Below the pieces are notes generated by a model, which saw only the letters and a program-made list of their open reading frames with translations, ran no database searches and was not told the origin of the DNA. From NCBI RefSeq assembly GCF_016735515.1, contig NZ_JAERQZ010000001.1, positions 186,001-250,000 of the forward strand: a stretch of DNA of 64,000 bases, written 5' to 3'. The DNA is from Piscinibacter sp. HJYY11 (GTDB lineage Bacteria; Pseudomonadota; Gammaproteobacteria; Burkholderiales; Burkholderiaceae_C). Below, piece after piece: positions 43,645 to 51,316 of the stretch. The position numbers and the translations under genes were made by a program. Each line of letters begins with the position of its first letter. The stretch's first letter is position 1.

Positions 43645-44133
43645 ATGAGTACAAATCCATACGCACCACCGAAGGCCTCGCTCGATGAGGCTCCCATTAC
43701 GGAAGCCACACCGTCGCTTTGGAACCCGAATGCTGCAGCCAGTTGGAGCCTATTTCTGAGTCCTATCTTCGGCGCAGCTCTCCATATGAAAAACTGGCAG
43801 GCGCTTGGGGAGAAGGAGAAAGCCGACCAGTCCAAGATGTGGCTGATCGGGTCTATTGCCTTCTTTGTGGTTTTGGCTATCACAGCAACGCTCATGCCGG
43901 AATCAAAAGAAGTCGACCTCTTGTTCCGTGCGGGGGCATTTGGTCTGTTGATCGCCTGGTATGTCCAAAGTGCTCGCCCGCAAGCCCGCTACATCGCCGG
44001 TCGCTTCGGAGCAAGCTATCCCAAAAAGGGCTGGGGAAAGCCGCTGCTGTATGCCTTGCTTTGCTTCGTCGGTTACTTGGCGGTCGTCTTCGTCGTGGCC
44101 TTGGTACTTGGTCTTGCCTCGGGTGCAAGCTAA
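43645..44133 (+). CDS. Cassette 3: membrane protein of unknown function
   Basis: A 162-residue protein with an N-terminal NPYAPPKASLDE motif, then about four hydrophobic segments (residues 32-48, 66-85, 92-107, 132-156). No family recognised. The N-terminal motif is shared in degenerate form with cassette 5. The TAA stop is supplied by the attC. Confidence 0.65.
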   Translation: MSTNPYAPPKASLDEAPITEATPSLWNPNAAASWSLFLSPIFGAALHMKNWQALGEKEKADQSKMWLIGSIAFFVVLAITATLMPESKEVDLLFRAGAFGLLIAWYVQSARPQARYIAGRFGASYPKKGWGKPLLYALLCFVGYLAVVFVVALVLGLASGAS

Positions 44134-44196
44134 CCCTTCCATCGAGAGGACCCGCCCCGGCAAGCCGGGTCGGGCCTCTCATGTCAAACGTTAGGT
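44128..44196 (+). repeat. attC site 3
   Basis: R'' AGCTAAC, R' GTTAGGT. Same stem variant as site 2. Confidence 0.9.
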
Positions 44197-44205
44197 GTCT
44201 GAAGA

Positions 44206-44856
44206 ATGACTCCAGAACTTCGTAAGTCCAACTCCGACCAACGGCTCAGACAGCTAGCAATCGCCGTCAATGAACACTTGCCCTTAATCGAATCCGAAGA
44301 TGAGACAGACCTTCGGTCAAAAGACGAACTCCTGAAGCGCTTAATCGCGCTCTGGGCCGTTGTGGGCGCGTCAATGCTCCGTGGACAGGACTTCTTTAGA
44401 AGCTACATCAAATCGCAGAACGTCGAGTCTTGGCTGTCACAGGAAGAGCAGGAGTTTCTTTTCAGTGAGAGCCCTTCGGAACAACAGTACACAAGGTTCT
44501 CATGGCGCTTGGAGGCGCTCTTCTTCTTGGCTTGGTGCGGTGGTCTGATTGAGAGGATTGACATTCCTCCGACCGAGTCGAGTGTCGATTCCATCTTGCA
44601 TCTATTTCCTCATAAGGAGAACGAGACACCGATGCAACTAGAAGCGGCCATCCGACTTCGGTCAAAGGAGGAAATCCTCGATTGGGCAGACCTCCTGTAC
44701 AGACTGCATTGGGCGGTCCGAGACGCACGGTTGACGGGAAAGCCTAGTCCGCCAAACGTACTGGCTGGATCCGTCCAAGAGTGGCATCAGGCCGTGAACT
44801 GGATGACCAACTATGAGCAAGAAGACGACTGGGACAACGTTGCCACAGACACCTAA
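44206..44856 (+). CDS. Cassette 4: DUF4272 protein
   Basis: A 216-residue soluble protein with the DUF4272 landmarks: SKDELLKRLIALWAVVGASM, a WRLEALFFLAWCGGLIE helix, and EEILDWADLLYRLHWAVRDA. DUF4272 has no known biochemical role but is common among cassette and immunity-type genes. The ATG follows a weak GAAGA site. The TAA is in the attC. Confidence 0.8.
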   Translation: MTPELRKSNSDQRLRQLAIAVNEHLPLIESEDETDLRSKDELLKRLIALWAVVGASMLRGQDFFRSYIKSQNVESWLSQEEQEFLFSESPSEQQYTRFSWRLEALFFLAWCGGLIERIDIPPTESSVDSILHLFPHKENETPMQLEAAIRLRSKEEILDWADLLYRLHWAVRDARLTGKPSPPNVLAGSVQEWHQAVNWMTNYEQEDDWDNVATDT

Positions 44857-44919
44857 CCCTTCCATCGAGAGGACGTCGCCCGGCAAGCCGGGCGCCGCCT
44901 CTCATGTCAAACGTTAGGC
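44851..44919 (+). repeat. attC site 4
   Basis: R'' ACCTAAC, R' GTTAGGC. Stem of the GTCGCCCGGC/GCCGGGCGCC kind. Confidence 0.9.
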
Positions 44920-44933
44920 CGCACGAAACACAT

Positions 44934-45386
44934 ATGAATCGATACGCTGCGCCGACTGCTCCGCTAGATGAGCAAACACTGCCAAGTGCAGGAGCCGCAA
45001 TCTTGGTTGGAGCAGCCGTCGGCTTTGGCATCTCATATGCCGTACTTTTTGTTTCTGGCTTGGTGTTCTTGTGGGGCCTTGTGCTTCAAGGCGTGCCTAC
45101 CCAAGAACTCTATGTAAAGGCATATCAGTCCACCGCGTATTTGGTCTTCGCTCACTCCATTGGCTTCTTGTGCCTATTGCCAGGGGGCTATTGGAGCGCC
45201 CGTTTAAGCCCAGGCAGGCCGCAGTTCGCCGCTCTTCTTGCTGGCGCAGTGGTCGCTGTTCTTGCCGGCGCAGCTAACCTCATGCCCTATGAGCAGCCAA
45301 TCCCACTCTGGTCGCGCATCACATCGGTGGTCGCAGCAGTTCCAGCGTTCGCCCTCGGGGCGGCTTGGTGGCGGCGTGCGGCCTAA
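44934..45386 (+). CDS. Cassette 5: membrane protein of unknown function
   Basis: A 150-residue protein opening MNRYAAPTAPLDE, reminiscent of the cassette 3 N-terminus, followed by four transmembrane helices. I choose ATG 44934; a frame from the ATG inside the attC (44904) would add ten residues without a ribosome binding site. The TAA lies in the attC. Function unknown. Confidence 0.65.
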   Translation: MNRYAAPTAPLDEQTLPSAGAAILVGAAVGFGISYAVLFVSGLVFLWGLVLQGVPTQELYVKAYQSTAYLVFAHSIGFLCLLPGGYWSARLSPGRPQFAALLAGAVVAVLAGAANLMPYEQPIPLWSRITSVVAAVPAFALGAAWWRRAA

Positions 45387-45449
45387 CCCTTCCATCGAGA
45401 GGACGTCACCCGGCAAGCCGGGTGCCGCCTCTCATGTCAAACGTTAGGT
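45381..45449 (+). repeat. attC site 5
   Basis: R'' GCCTAAC, R' GTTAGGT. Stem GTCACCCGGC/GCCGGGTGCC: the A replacing G in the left arm is matched by T in the right arm relative to site 4. Confidence 0.9.
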
Positions 45450-45474
45450 TTCAGCAAATCAACCGCCAGAGGAG

Positions 45475-45918
45475 ATGCCATTGAATACAAGCATGTATCG
45501 CGTCGCAGCCCTGCTCGCCTTTGTCACTATGGCCGCCGGTTGCGCCACTCAAACCTCGGCGACCGCGGACCGAACATCGGAGGCTTCAACTCCCGGGCAG
45601 CCCCGAGTCGACTACGCGCAAGCCGACACCCGAGACAAAGTCCAAGCACTTCATCGAAGCGGGAAACTTCAACGCGTGCATCTGTTCCCGCTTGCGGCTG
45701 GAGGACAAGACGCTGAGATCAATGTCATCTACATCCCGGAGAAGTCGGCTGCCGAGAAGGCAACGATCGACAGCCAGATTCTGAAGTTGGCAGCCGATGG
45801 TGCAGCAGTTCGCTACAACGCAAGGCCCGTCTACAAGGGCAACAGCTTCGTCCCATCCCAGCTTGTCATTAGCGTCACTGGGGCACAAAACGCTCAGTAC
45901 GTCGTCAATATTTGGTAA
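45475..45918 (+). CDS. Cassette 6: lipoprotein of unknown function
   Basis: The frame opens with ATG 45475; ATG 45493 (MYRVAALLAFVTMAAGCAT) or a TTG at 45481 with GAGGAG upstream are also possible. A lipobox Cys (AAGC) follows the hydrophobic core. The mature part is about 120 residues, mixed alpha/beta by appearance, no family recognised. It is predicted to be anchored to a membrane, facing the periplasm. Confidence 0.65.
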   Translation: MPLNTSMYRVAALLAFVTMAAGCATQTSATADRTSEASTPGQPRVDYAQADTRDKVQALHRSGKLQRVHLFPLAAGGQDAEINVIYIPEKSAAEKATIDSQILKLAADGAAVRYNARPVYKGNSFVPSQLVISVTGAQNAQYVVNIW

Positions 45919-45932
45919 GGCGAAAAGCTGAA

Positions 45933-46004
45933 ACCTAACCCTTCCATGGAGAGGACGTCACAAGGGCTGCGCCCTTGCGCCGCCTCTCATGTCAAACGTT
46001 AGCC
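45933..46004 (+). repeat. attC site 6
   Basis: R'' ACCTAAC, R' GTTAGCC. Stem of the CAAGGGC kind, with CCATGGAG instead of CCATCGAG near the left end. Confidence 0.9.
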
Positions 46005-46021
46005 TTCAAGAGTCCCCGTTT

Positions 46022-46471
46022 ATGCACGCAGCTCTCATTCCATCGCTTGTCATCTGTTGCCTCCTCACCTCAGCGTGCACGACCCCTCCTCGAATGTACG
46101 GACGGGATGGCAAGTCCGCCTCTAACGCAAAGGATGCATCTGCCCTCATGGCAGAAGACGTCAATGGCCTCCTGGCAAAGAGATTCGACAAGGTTGCGTC
46201 GCCACCAAAGGCCACGAAGGCAGTCATACCAGAAGGCTCTGAAGCCACAGCAAATCACGGCGGCATGGGCGCCGTCCTATTTGTGGTGTACGTCGGAAAA
46301 GACGGGCGGGTAAAAGACGTCAGGATTCTTGAATCACCGAATCAATACCTTTCGGAAGACGTCATCAAGGCCTTTATGCAATGGGAGTTCACTCCATTGG
46401 CCGGAGACGGCGAGCCAAAGGAGTTCAACTTCAAGCTGCGTATTCCATTCCATCTGCGGCGCGTGGCTTGA
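46022..46471 (+). CDS. Cassette 7: lipoprotein with TonB C-terminal-like domain
   Basis: A 149-residue protein with a lipoprotein signal (MHAALIPSLVICCLLTSACT) and a C-terminal region FVVYVGKDGRVKDVRILES, then EDVIKAFMQWEFTPL. This is the pattern of TonB C-terminal domains and the related energy-transducer lipoproteins. No membrane-spanning TonB-box part is present, so it is unlikely to energise receptors by itself. ATG 46022 is chosen over the attC-embedded ATG at 45989. Confidence 0.72.
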   Translation: MHAALIPSLVICCLLTSACTTPPRMYGRDGKSASNAKDASALMAEDVNGLLAKRFDKVASPPKATKAVIPEGSEATANHGGMGAVLFVVYVGKDGRVKDVRILESPNQYLSEDVIKAFMQWEFTPLAGDGEPKEFNFKLRIPFHLRRVA

Positions 46472-46472
46472 A

Positions 46473-46541
46473 GGCTAACCCTTCCATCGAGAGGACGTCG
46501 CCCGGCAAGCCGGGCGCCGCCTCTCATGTCAAACGTTAGAG
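46473..46541 (+). repeat. attC site 7
   Basis: R'' GGCTAAC, R' GTTAGAG, whose last base departs from the GTTRRRY consensus. Stem as in site 4. Confidence 0.87.
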
Positions 46542-46546
46542 CGCAC

Positions 46547-47014
46547 ATGAGCCTCCCTCTTTGCCCGAACTGTCGCGAACGCATGTCCACGGTCGAGCAT
46601 GGCATGGGTGGTGTTTGGTCATGCTTGTACTGCGAGGGAACTTGGCTAACTACCGAGCAGCTCAAGTCTTTTGCGTCCGCCTGTCAGCCGGCCGCGGCTG
46701 CACCATCCGCAAACACCAATGCAATTCAAATTGAGGCCGGTACTCCGCCACTAAAATGCCCAAGCTGTGAAGGCACCTCTTTAGAAACAGTCAGCATGGG
46801 CTCCGCAAGCGCCTACCACTGCCTCCACTGCAGTGGAGCCTTCTTCATGAAGGGTGTGTTGGCCGCATGCGCACCACAAGCCTTCTCGCCCGCACAAGAA
46901 GCACCAGTCGTTGGTGCTCTCGTCGGCGCTATTGGCACAGTCGCAATGCTGGGCGATCCGCTGCTTCTTATCGCAGCCCTCGCATTTCAGCCTCGTGCTA
47001 AAAGTGCGCTCTAA
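46547..47014 (+). CDS. Cassette 8: double zinc-ribbon (TFIIB-type) protein
   Basis: A 155-residue protein with two zinc ribbons: CPNC to CLYCEG (about residues 6-33) and CPSC to CLHCSG (about residues 75-100). A hydrophobic C-terminal region may be membrane-associated. This matches the zf-TFIIB family of small regulatory or assembly proteins. The TAA lies in the attC. ATG 46547 is preferred over the attC-embedded ATG 46526. Confidence 0.75.
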   Translation: MSLPLCPNCRERMSTVEHGMGGVWSCLYCEGTWLTTEQLKSFASACQPAAAAPSANTNAIQIEAGTPPLKCPSCEGTSLETVSMGSASAYHCLHCSGAFFMKGVLAACAPQAFSPAQEAPVVGALVGAIGTVAMLGDPLLLIAALAFQPRAKSAL

Positions 47015-47077
47015 CCCTTCCATCGAGAGGACGTCGCCCGGCAAGCCGGGCGCCGCCTCTCATGTCAAACGTTAGGC
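47009..47077 (+). repeat. attC site 8
   Basis: R'' CTCTAAC, R' GTTAGGC. Stem as in site 4. Confidence 0.9.
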
Positions 47078-47080
47078 GGC

Positions 47081-47557
47081 ATGCAGGTCAAGCTGCGTTG
47101 TGCCACAGAGGACGACGCCCCGGCGGTGGCCGAGGTCATCATTTCGTCTCGTAAAGCCTTCCTTCCCTATGCACCCATGGCGCATAGCCCGTCGGAAGTT
47201 GTGCAGTGGGTGCAATACACGCTCATCCCATCCCACAACGTCACGGTCGCAACTGTGTCGGAAGCGATCGCCGGCGTACTTGCAACCTCAATATCGGAAG
47301 GCACAAGCTGGATCGACCAGCTGTACGTCTTGCCAGGCCATGTCGGGCAAGGTATCGGCTCGCGGCTCCTCGAGCTCGCTCTCGCCTCCCTTGCCCGACC
47401 GATCAGGCTCTACACATTCCAAGCCAATGCAGGAGCACGTCGCTTCTACGAAAGGCATGGATTCCGAGCAATCAAGTTCACGGACGGCAGCGCCAATGAA
47501 GAGCGCTGCCCGGATGTATTGCTGGAGCTAGTCGCGGGTAGCGAAAATGCCGCCTAA
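47081..47557 (+). CDS. Cassette 9: GNAT-family N-acetyltransferase
   Basis: A 158-residue GCN5-type acetyltransferase. The acetyl-CoA loop is LPGHVGQGIGSRLLELA, preceded by the WIDQLYV strand and followed by ANAGARRFYERHGF, the typical C-terminal motif. The substrate is unknown. It starts only 4 bp after attC 8 and takes its TAA stop from attC 9. Confidence 0.88.
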   Translation: MQVKLRCATEDDAPAVAEVIISSRKAFLPYAPMAHSPSEVVQWVQYTLIPSHNVTVATVSEAIAGVLATSISEGTSWIDQLYVLPGHVGQGIGSRLLELALASLARPIRLYTFQANAGARRFYERHGFRAIKFTDGSANEERCPDVLLELVAGSENAA

Positions 47558-47620
47558 CCCTTCCATCGAGCTGACATGCCCCGGCAAGCCGGGTCATGCA
47601 GCTCATGTCAAACGTTAGGC
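47552..47620 (+). repeat. attC site 9, compensatory stem variant
   Basis: R'' GCCTAAC, R' GTTAGGC. The left arm reads GAGCTGACATG where others read GAGAGGAC, and the right arm reads CATGCAGCTC where others read CCTCTC, so the stem pairing is kept. Confidence 0.9.
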
Positions 47621-47641
47621 AGCACAAACAACGACAGCGAT

Positions 47642-48400
47642 ATGTCGACCACACAGAAAATCATGGAGTTCGCCAGAGATCCGATGTGGCAATCGATCGG
47701 CGTCGTGCTTGCCTTGGCGGCACTGGCCTTGAGCTACTGGATCTACCGTCGCCAGAAAGAGCGGAAGCGAATCACATTCGAGCGCATCTCGAACGTCCCA
47801 CTCTTGACGATAAAGGAAGAAGTCGCGGGACGGGTCTCGGTGACTTTCGACGGACAACTGGCACGGGCGATACACATGGCAACCGTGCGCATCCGAAACG
47901 CGGGGACGACACCAATCCTTCCTGCAGACTATCTTGAACCGTTAACCTTCAATACAAGCGCCGGTGCAAAGCTACTGACCGCCGATATTGTTGAATCAGA
48001 CCCCGTTAACCTAAAGCCGATGGTTTCCGTCCAAGGTGGTCGAGGTGTTGTTGAACCTCTACTGCTGAATCCTGGAGACTGCTTCGTCGTCAAGATGCTG
48101 ATTCAGGATGGAGGCAGCAAGATTGAACCAGAGGCTCGTGTTGTTGGCGTTCGCGCTATTGAGAAGGTCTTAGATCCGGACTCAAAGTACGAACTCCAGG
48201 GGCTAGTCGGCATCTTCATTGGAGCTATAGGCAACTTGGTCGCACTCGGCCTCCGTGCACCTCGCATGGAAGCAAAGACAACTCCAGGCGAGTATGTTGG
48301 GTACACCATCATGGCCTGCGGCTTCTTCCTCTGGGCGTACAGCACGCTAGTGCGCTATTGGCACAAGAGAAAGTTGGGGAGGTCCGCCGGTGCTGCCTAA
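47642..48400 (+). CDS. Cassette 10: membrane protein of unknown function
   Basis: A 252-residue protein with one helix near the N-terminus (residues 18-37), a soluble beta-rich middle of about 150 residues and two helices near the C-terminus, ending in KRKLGRSAGAA. No family recognised. The ATG at 47642 (MSTTQKIMEF) is chosen because the longer frame from 47576 runs through the attC. The TAA is in attC 10. Confidence 0.65.
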   Translation: MSTTQKIMEFARDPMWQSIGVVLALAALALSYWIYRRQKERKRITFERISNVPLLTIKEEVAGRVSVTFDGQLARAIHMATVRIRNAGTTPILPADYLEPLTFNTSAGAKLLTADIVESDPVNLKPMVSVQGGRGVVEPLLLNPGDCFVVKMLIQDGGSKIEPEARVVGVRAIEKVLDPDSKYELQGLVGIFIGAIGNLVALGLRAPRMEAKTTPGEYVGYTIMACGFFLWAYSTLVRYWHKRKLGRSAGAA

Positions 48401-48463
48401 CCCTTCCATCGAGAGGACATGCCCCGGCAAGCCGGGTCATGCCTCTCATGTCAAACGTTAGGC
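48395..48463 (+). repeat. attC site 10
   Basis: R'' GCCTAAC, R' GTTAGGC. The stem combines GAGAGGACATGCC with GGTCATGCCTCTC, intermediate between sites 2 and 9. Confidence 0.9.
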
Positions 48464-48476
48464 TGCATAGGGCGCC

Positions 48477-48587
48477 ATGCGAGAAGACCCGAACCCTCTA
48501 CCAGCTACTGACGAGTTCCCTTCGATGCAGCGAAGGACCAGCACACGGCATAGGCAAGCGCACAGCATGAAGGTTGTTGCCCGGTGA
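48477..48587 (+). CDS. Cassette 11: short leader ORF (36 codons)
   Basis: The first ORF after attC 10: ATG 48477 opens MREDPNPLPATDEF and ends in a TGA that overlaps the GTG start of the next gene by four bases (GTGA). This arrangement points to translational coupling and makes the peptide worth noting despite its size. Function unknown; it may only serve to deliver ribosomes to the membrane protein gene. Confidence 0.4.
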   Translation: MREDPNPLPATDEFPSMQRRTSTRHRQAHSMKVVAR

Positions 48588-48871
48588 GCAAAGTCTTCGC
48601 AGGTGCCTACGCCGTCGCGGTACTGGCGCTCGCTGTCACCGCAGTTCTCATCTGGCGTCTGCGGTGTGAAAGCTTTGGCTGCATGGGTGTTGGCGTTGCC
48701 TGGTTCGCCTGGGTTGTGATGTTCTTCCCCGTCCTGGGTATCGGCGCTGCGTTGCGGTCGCGCTCTTCACTTGGCAGCGCACTTCTCCGAATCACCCGTT
48801 TGGCCTTCTTGGCGCAGGCGGCACTAGGCATCACGCTGCTAGTCCTCTGGGTGAGCAAAAATGCAGCCTAA
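48584..48871 (+). CDS. Cassette 11: small membrane protein
   Basis: A 95-residue, three-helix hydrophobic protein (residues 7-24, 36-56, 69-91). The GTG start overlaps the stop of the 36-codon ORF upstream. The TAA is supplied by attC 11. No family recognised. Confidence 0.6.
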   Translation: MSKVFAGAYAVAVLALAVTAVLIWRLRCESFGCMGVGVAWFAWVVMFFPVLGIGAALRSRSSLGSALLRITRLAFLAQAALGITLLVLWVSKNAA

Positions 48872-48934
48872 CCCTTCCATCGAGAGGACCCGCCCCGGCA
48901 AGCCGGGTCGGGCCTCTCATGTCAAACGTTAGGC
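48866..48934 (+). repeat. attC site 11
   Basis: R'' GCCTAAC, R' GTTAGGC. Stem as in site 2. Confidence 0.9.
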
Positions 48935-48940
48935 GTCGCA

Positions 48941-49228
48941 ATGGCCCTCTACACGTTCGTACTTGACTATGCCGGTGGCACCTACTGCTCGCAGATTCAT
49001 GCAAACTCAGTGAAGTCAGCCGTTCGCAAATGGTCGTTGTCTGAAGAGGTACGCGTGATCAAGGGGGTCGGGCCCGCATCACACGCAAAGTTCGCTTCAG
49101 ACATGGCCAAAGAACGGCCCGTGGAGCTAAACGGTCTGACTGGTGTTTGGTGCTGCACTTGCCTGCTCCGCGGTCACCTGGCCCTTGTAAACGTTGTTCT
49201 AACTGACGAGTATTCAGCCGCTTCATAG
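48941..49228 (+). CDS. Cassette 12: small hypothetical protein
   Basis: A 95-residue soluble protein opening MALYTFVLDYAGGTYCSQI with several cysteines (a CCTC cluster near residue 70). A beta-hairpin-like start is suggested. About 108 bp of non-coding DNA separate its stop from the attC, unusual for this array. No family recognised. Confidence 0.6.
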   Translation: MALYTFVLDYAGGTYCSQIHANSVKSAVRKWSLSEEVRVIKGVGPASHAKFASDMAKERPVELNGLTGVWCCTCLLRGHLALVNVVLTDEYSAAS

Positions 49229-49336
49229 GACTCTGCTTACTGAGAGTTCAGGTTCAATCAGATCTCGGCCATGTTGCCTATCCCCCAAAGATCCGTTTCG
49301 GATACAAATGACTAGAGATGGTTGGCGCGCGCAGAC

Positions 49337-49408
49337 GCCTAACCCTTCCATCGAGAGGACGTCACAAGGGCTACGCCCTTGCGCCGCCTCTCATGTCAAA
49401 CGTTAGGC
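49337..49408 (+). repeat. attC site 12
   Basis: R'' GCCTAAC, R' GTTAGGC. CAAGGGC stem as in site 1. Confidence 0.9.
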
Positions 49409-49426
49409 GCCTGAGGAGCAAGCGCA

Positions 49427-49879
49427 TTGACCCCGAGTGAGATCCAAACCTACTTGCACGAGCACATCCCGCTGTCCGCAGCCATGCAAGTGCAAGTCGA
49501 AGTTGCAACGCCTGAGCAGGTTGTTCTTGGCGCGCCATTGCAGCCAAACATCAATCACAGAGACACCGTGTTTGGCGGTAGCGCATCTGCACTTGCCATC
49601 CTTTCAGCCTGGTCGCTTCTTCACGTCAAGCTATCCGCGGGCGGCTACAAGACCCGATTGGTCATCCAACGCAACTCAATGAGCTACGAGCAGGCCATCC
49701 TTGACTACTTCACGGCTCACGCTCTTTCCCCTGACGCAGAGCGGTGGAGGGCCTTTACACGCATGCTGGAGCGCAAAGGTCGCGCCAGAATCTCCGTGTC
49801 ATCAACCCTCCTATACGAGGGTCAAGAAGTTGGGCGCTTCGAAGGAGAGTTCGTTGCACTGGGCACAACAGGCGCCTAA
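49427..49879 (+). CDS. Cassette 13: hotdog-fold thioesterase-like protein (YiiD C-terminal type)
   Basis: A 150-residue protein with a hotdog fold: HIPLSAAMQVQV, then NHRDTVFGGSASALAILSAW along the central helix, as in the YiiD C-terminal domain family of putative thioesterases. Start is TTG 49427 (codon for Met in TPSEIQTYL). The TAA is in the attC. Substrate unknown. Confidence 0.8.
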   Translation: MTPSEIQTYLHEHIPLSAAMQVQVEVATPEQVVLGAPLQPNINHRDTVFGGSASALAILSAWSLLHVKLSAGGYKTRLVIQRNSMSYEQAILDYFTAHALSPDAERWRAFTRMLERKGRARISVSSTLLYEGQEVGRFEGEFVALGTTGA

Positions 49880-49941
49880 CCCTTCCATCGAGAGGACCCG
49901 CCCCGGCAAGCCGGGTCGGGCCTCTCATGTCAACGTTGAGC
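49874..49941 (+). repeat. attC site 13
   Basis: R'' GCCTAAC; R' GTTGAGC after CAAC instead of CAAAC, one base shorter than the others. Stem as in site 2. Confidence 0.88.
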
Positions 49942-49944
49942 GTC

Positions 49945-50382
49945 ATGGAACTCATCGAACACATTGAGCGGGCGTGGAGTTGGACAGGCATCAAACCCGA
50001 GAAGGTCGTCGGAGAGAACGACTTTGGCAACCTCATAGTTCGCGATAGACAAGGTCAGTACTGGCGCATCTGCCCGGAAGACCTGTACTGCAAACCCATT
50101 GCTGAAGATCGCGCCGCTCTTGACGCTTTGATCAAGGACGAAGAATTTCAAGAAGACTGGGCAATGGTTGCACTCGTCGAAGAGGCACGAGGCAGGCTAG
50201 GCCCACTTGGTCCAGGTCGAAAGTACTGTCTCAAGATTCCGGGCTTACTCGGTGGCGAGTATGGCGGCAGCAATTTGGCGTCTATCCCGCTCGTCGAATT
50301 GATCGCTGCATCCGGAGATATAGCGTTCCAGATCAAAGACCTACCCAATGGAGCCCAAGTTCGGTTCCAGATCACCGAATGA
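49945..50382 (+). CDS. Cassette 14: T6SS immunity Tdi1-like (DUF1851) protein
   Basis: A 145-residue soluble protein opening MELIEHIERAWSWTGI, followed by NDFGNLIVRDRQGQYWRICPEDL. This is the pattern of DUF1851/Tdi1-type proteins that protect against type VI secretion DNase effectors. No matching toxin is adjacent, so it would be an orphan immunity gene. ATG 49945 lies 3 bp after the attC. Confidence 0.75.
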   Translation: MELIEHIERAWSWTGIKPEKVVGENDFGNLIVRDRQGQYWRICPEDLYCKPIAEDRAALDALIKDEEFQEDWAMVALVEEARGRLGPLGPGRKYCLKIPGLLGGEYGGSNLASIPLVELIAASGDIAFQIKDLPNGAQVRFQITE

Positions 50383-50383
50383 C

Positions 50384-50452
50384 GCCCAACCCTTCCATCG
50401 AGAGGACCCGCCCCGGCAAGCCGGGTCGGGCCTCTCATGTCAAACGTTAGAC
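50384..50452 (+). repeat. attC site 14
   Basis: R'' GCCCAAC (variant), R' GTTAGAC. Stem as in site 2. Confidence 0.88.
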
Positions 50453-50464
50453 GCCATAGCTCAC

Positions 50465-51061
50465 ATGGCACAACTATCAAGACAAACCTTCGACTTAGAG
50501 GCAAAGATCACTCGATCGGATAGTGGCACGTACGCAACCATCAATCTGTTCATTCCTTCGTATCAGCGCTCTTTCGGAGTCGAGATCTATCTCTTAGAAG
50601 GACAAACTGCCGTCTCGGAAAAGACTCTCTTCACACTCGGAGAAATCGCAAGCCTGACGCCAGAGGCGAGAGGTCGCATACGCGAACTGCTCTATGAAGA
50701 TGCAATGCGAACACGGGAAACGGTTGCATTCGGTGATCCAACACCACCGCCGGAGGTGCCACCAACAACATTCCTCAAGCGTCTGTTCTGGCGCCCAAAC
50801 AAATATCGGTTTGTCGAGCTCCTCAAAGAAGATCCAAGACATCCTTGCCATTTGCCAGGTGGCGCCAGCACGGTAGAGACAAAAGTCGAACTGCTGGGTT
50901 TCCGGATCGATGAGAACGACTTGGAGACACGTCGTTTCGCACTGTTTGACTGCATCCCACAGTGGGAAGAAGAACATGGCGCGTCTGTAGTCCTCCGCGA
51001 CGGTGTGCCCGTAGCAATAGATAGCCAAGACGCCGATCTGAGTAAGCACAATGGCGCCTAA
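50465..51061 (+). CDS. Cassette 15: hypothetical protein
   Basis: A 198-residue, soluble, acidic protein opening MAQLSRQTFDLEAKIT, mixed beta/alpha by appearance (long strand-like stretch near residues 20-45, helices near 60-80). Size and style resemble immunity-type DUF proteins but no family is recognised. The TAA lies in attC 15. Confidence 0.6.
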   Translation: MAQLSRQTFDLEAKITRSDSGTYATINLFIPSYQRSFGVEIYLLEGQTAVSEKTLFTLGEIASLTPEARGRIRELLYEDAMRTRETVAFGDPTPPPEVPPTTFLKRLFWRPNKYRFVELLKEDPRHPCHLPGGASTVETKVELLGFRIDENDLETRRFALFDCIPQWEEEHGASVVLRDGVPVAIDSQDADLSKHNGA

Positions 51062-51124
51062 CCCTTCCATCGAGAGGACCCGCCCCGGCAAGCCGGGCCG
51101 GGCCTCTCATGTCAAGCGTTAGGC
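51056..51124 (+). repeat. attC site 15
   Basis: R'' GCCTAAC, R' GTTAGGC. The stem has GGCCGGG instead of GGTCGGG and CAAGCG instead of CAAACG near the R' box. Confidence 0.9.
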
Positions 51125-51166
51125 GTCACCAGGACCCACCGCGACACGCCAAAGCCTGTCCTACTG

Positions 51167-51297
51167 CCCCTTTTGATACGCTTCGGTCAGGTTTAAAAGT
51201 AGGCAGATATGGATTCCACATCTATCCGCAAATGGGTGCGTCTAGCCACTTGTGGCTACATGCGACCTTTCATACTGATGCCCATATCACGTTAGGC
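51167..51297 (+). repeat. Second-type attC-like site, right copy
   Basis: 131 bp similar to 42421-42553, ending in GTTAGGC (51291-51297). With attC 15 it bounds a cassette of about 173 bp (51119-51291) that carries no ORF. Arms GATATGGA and CCCATATC form the outer stem. Confidence 0.65.
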
Positions 51298-51316
51298 TTC
51301 ACCAAGGAGTACTCGC

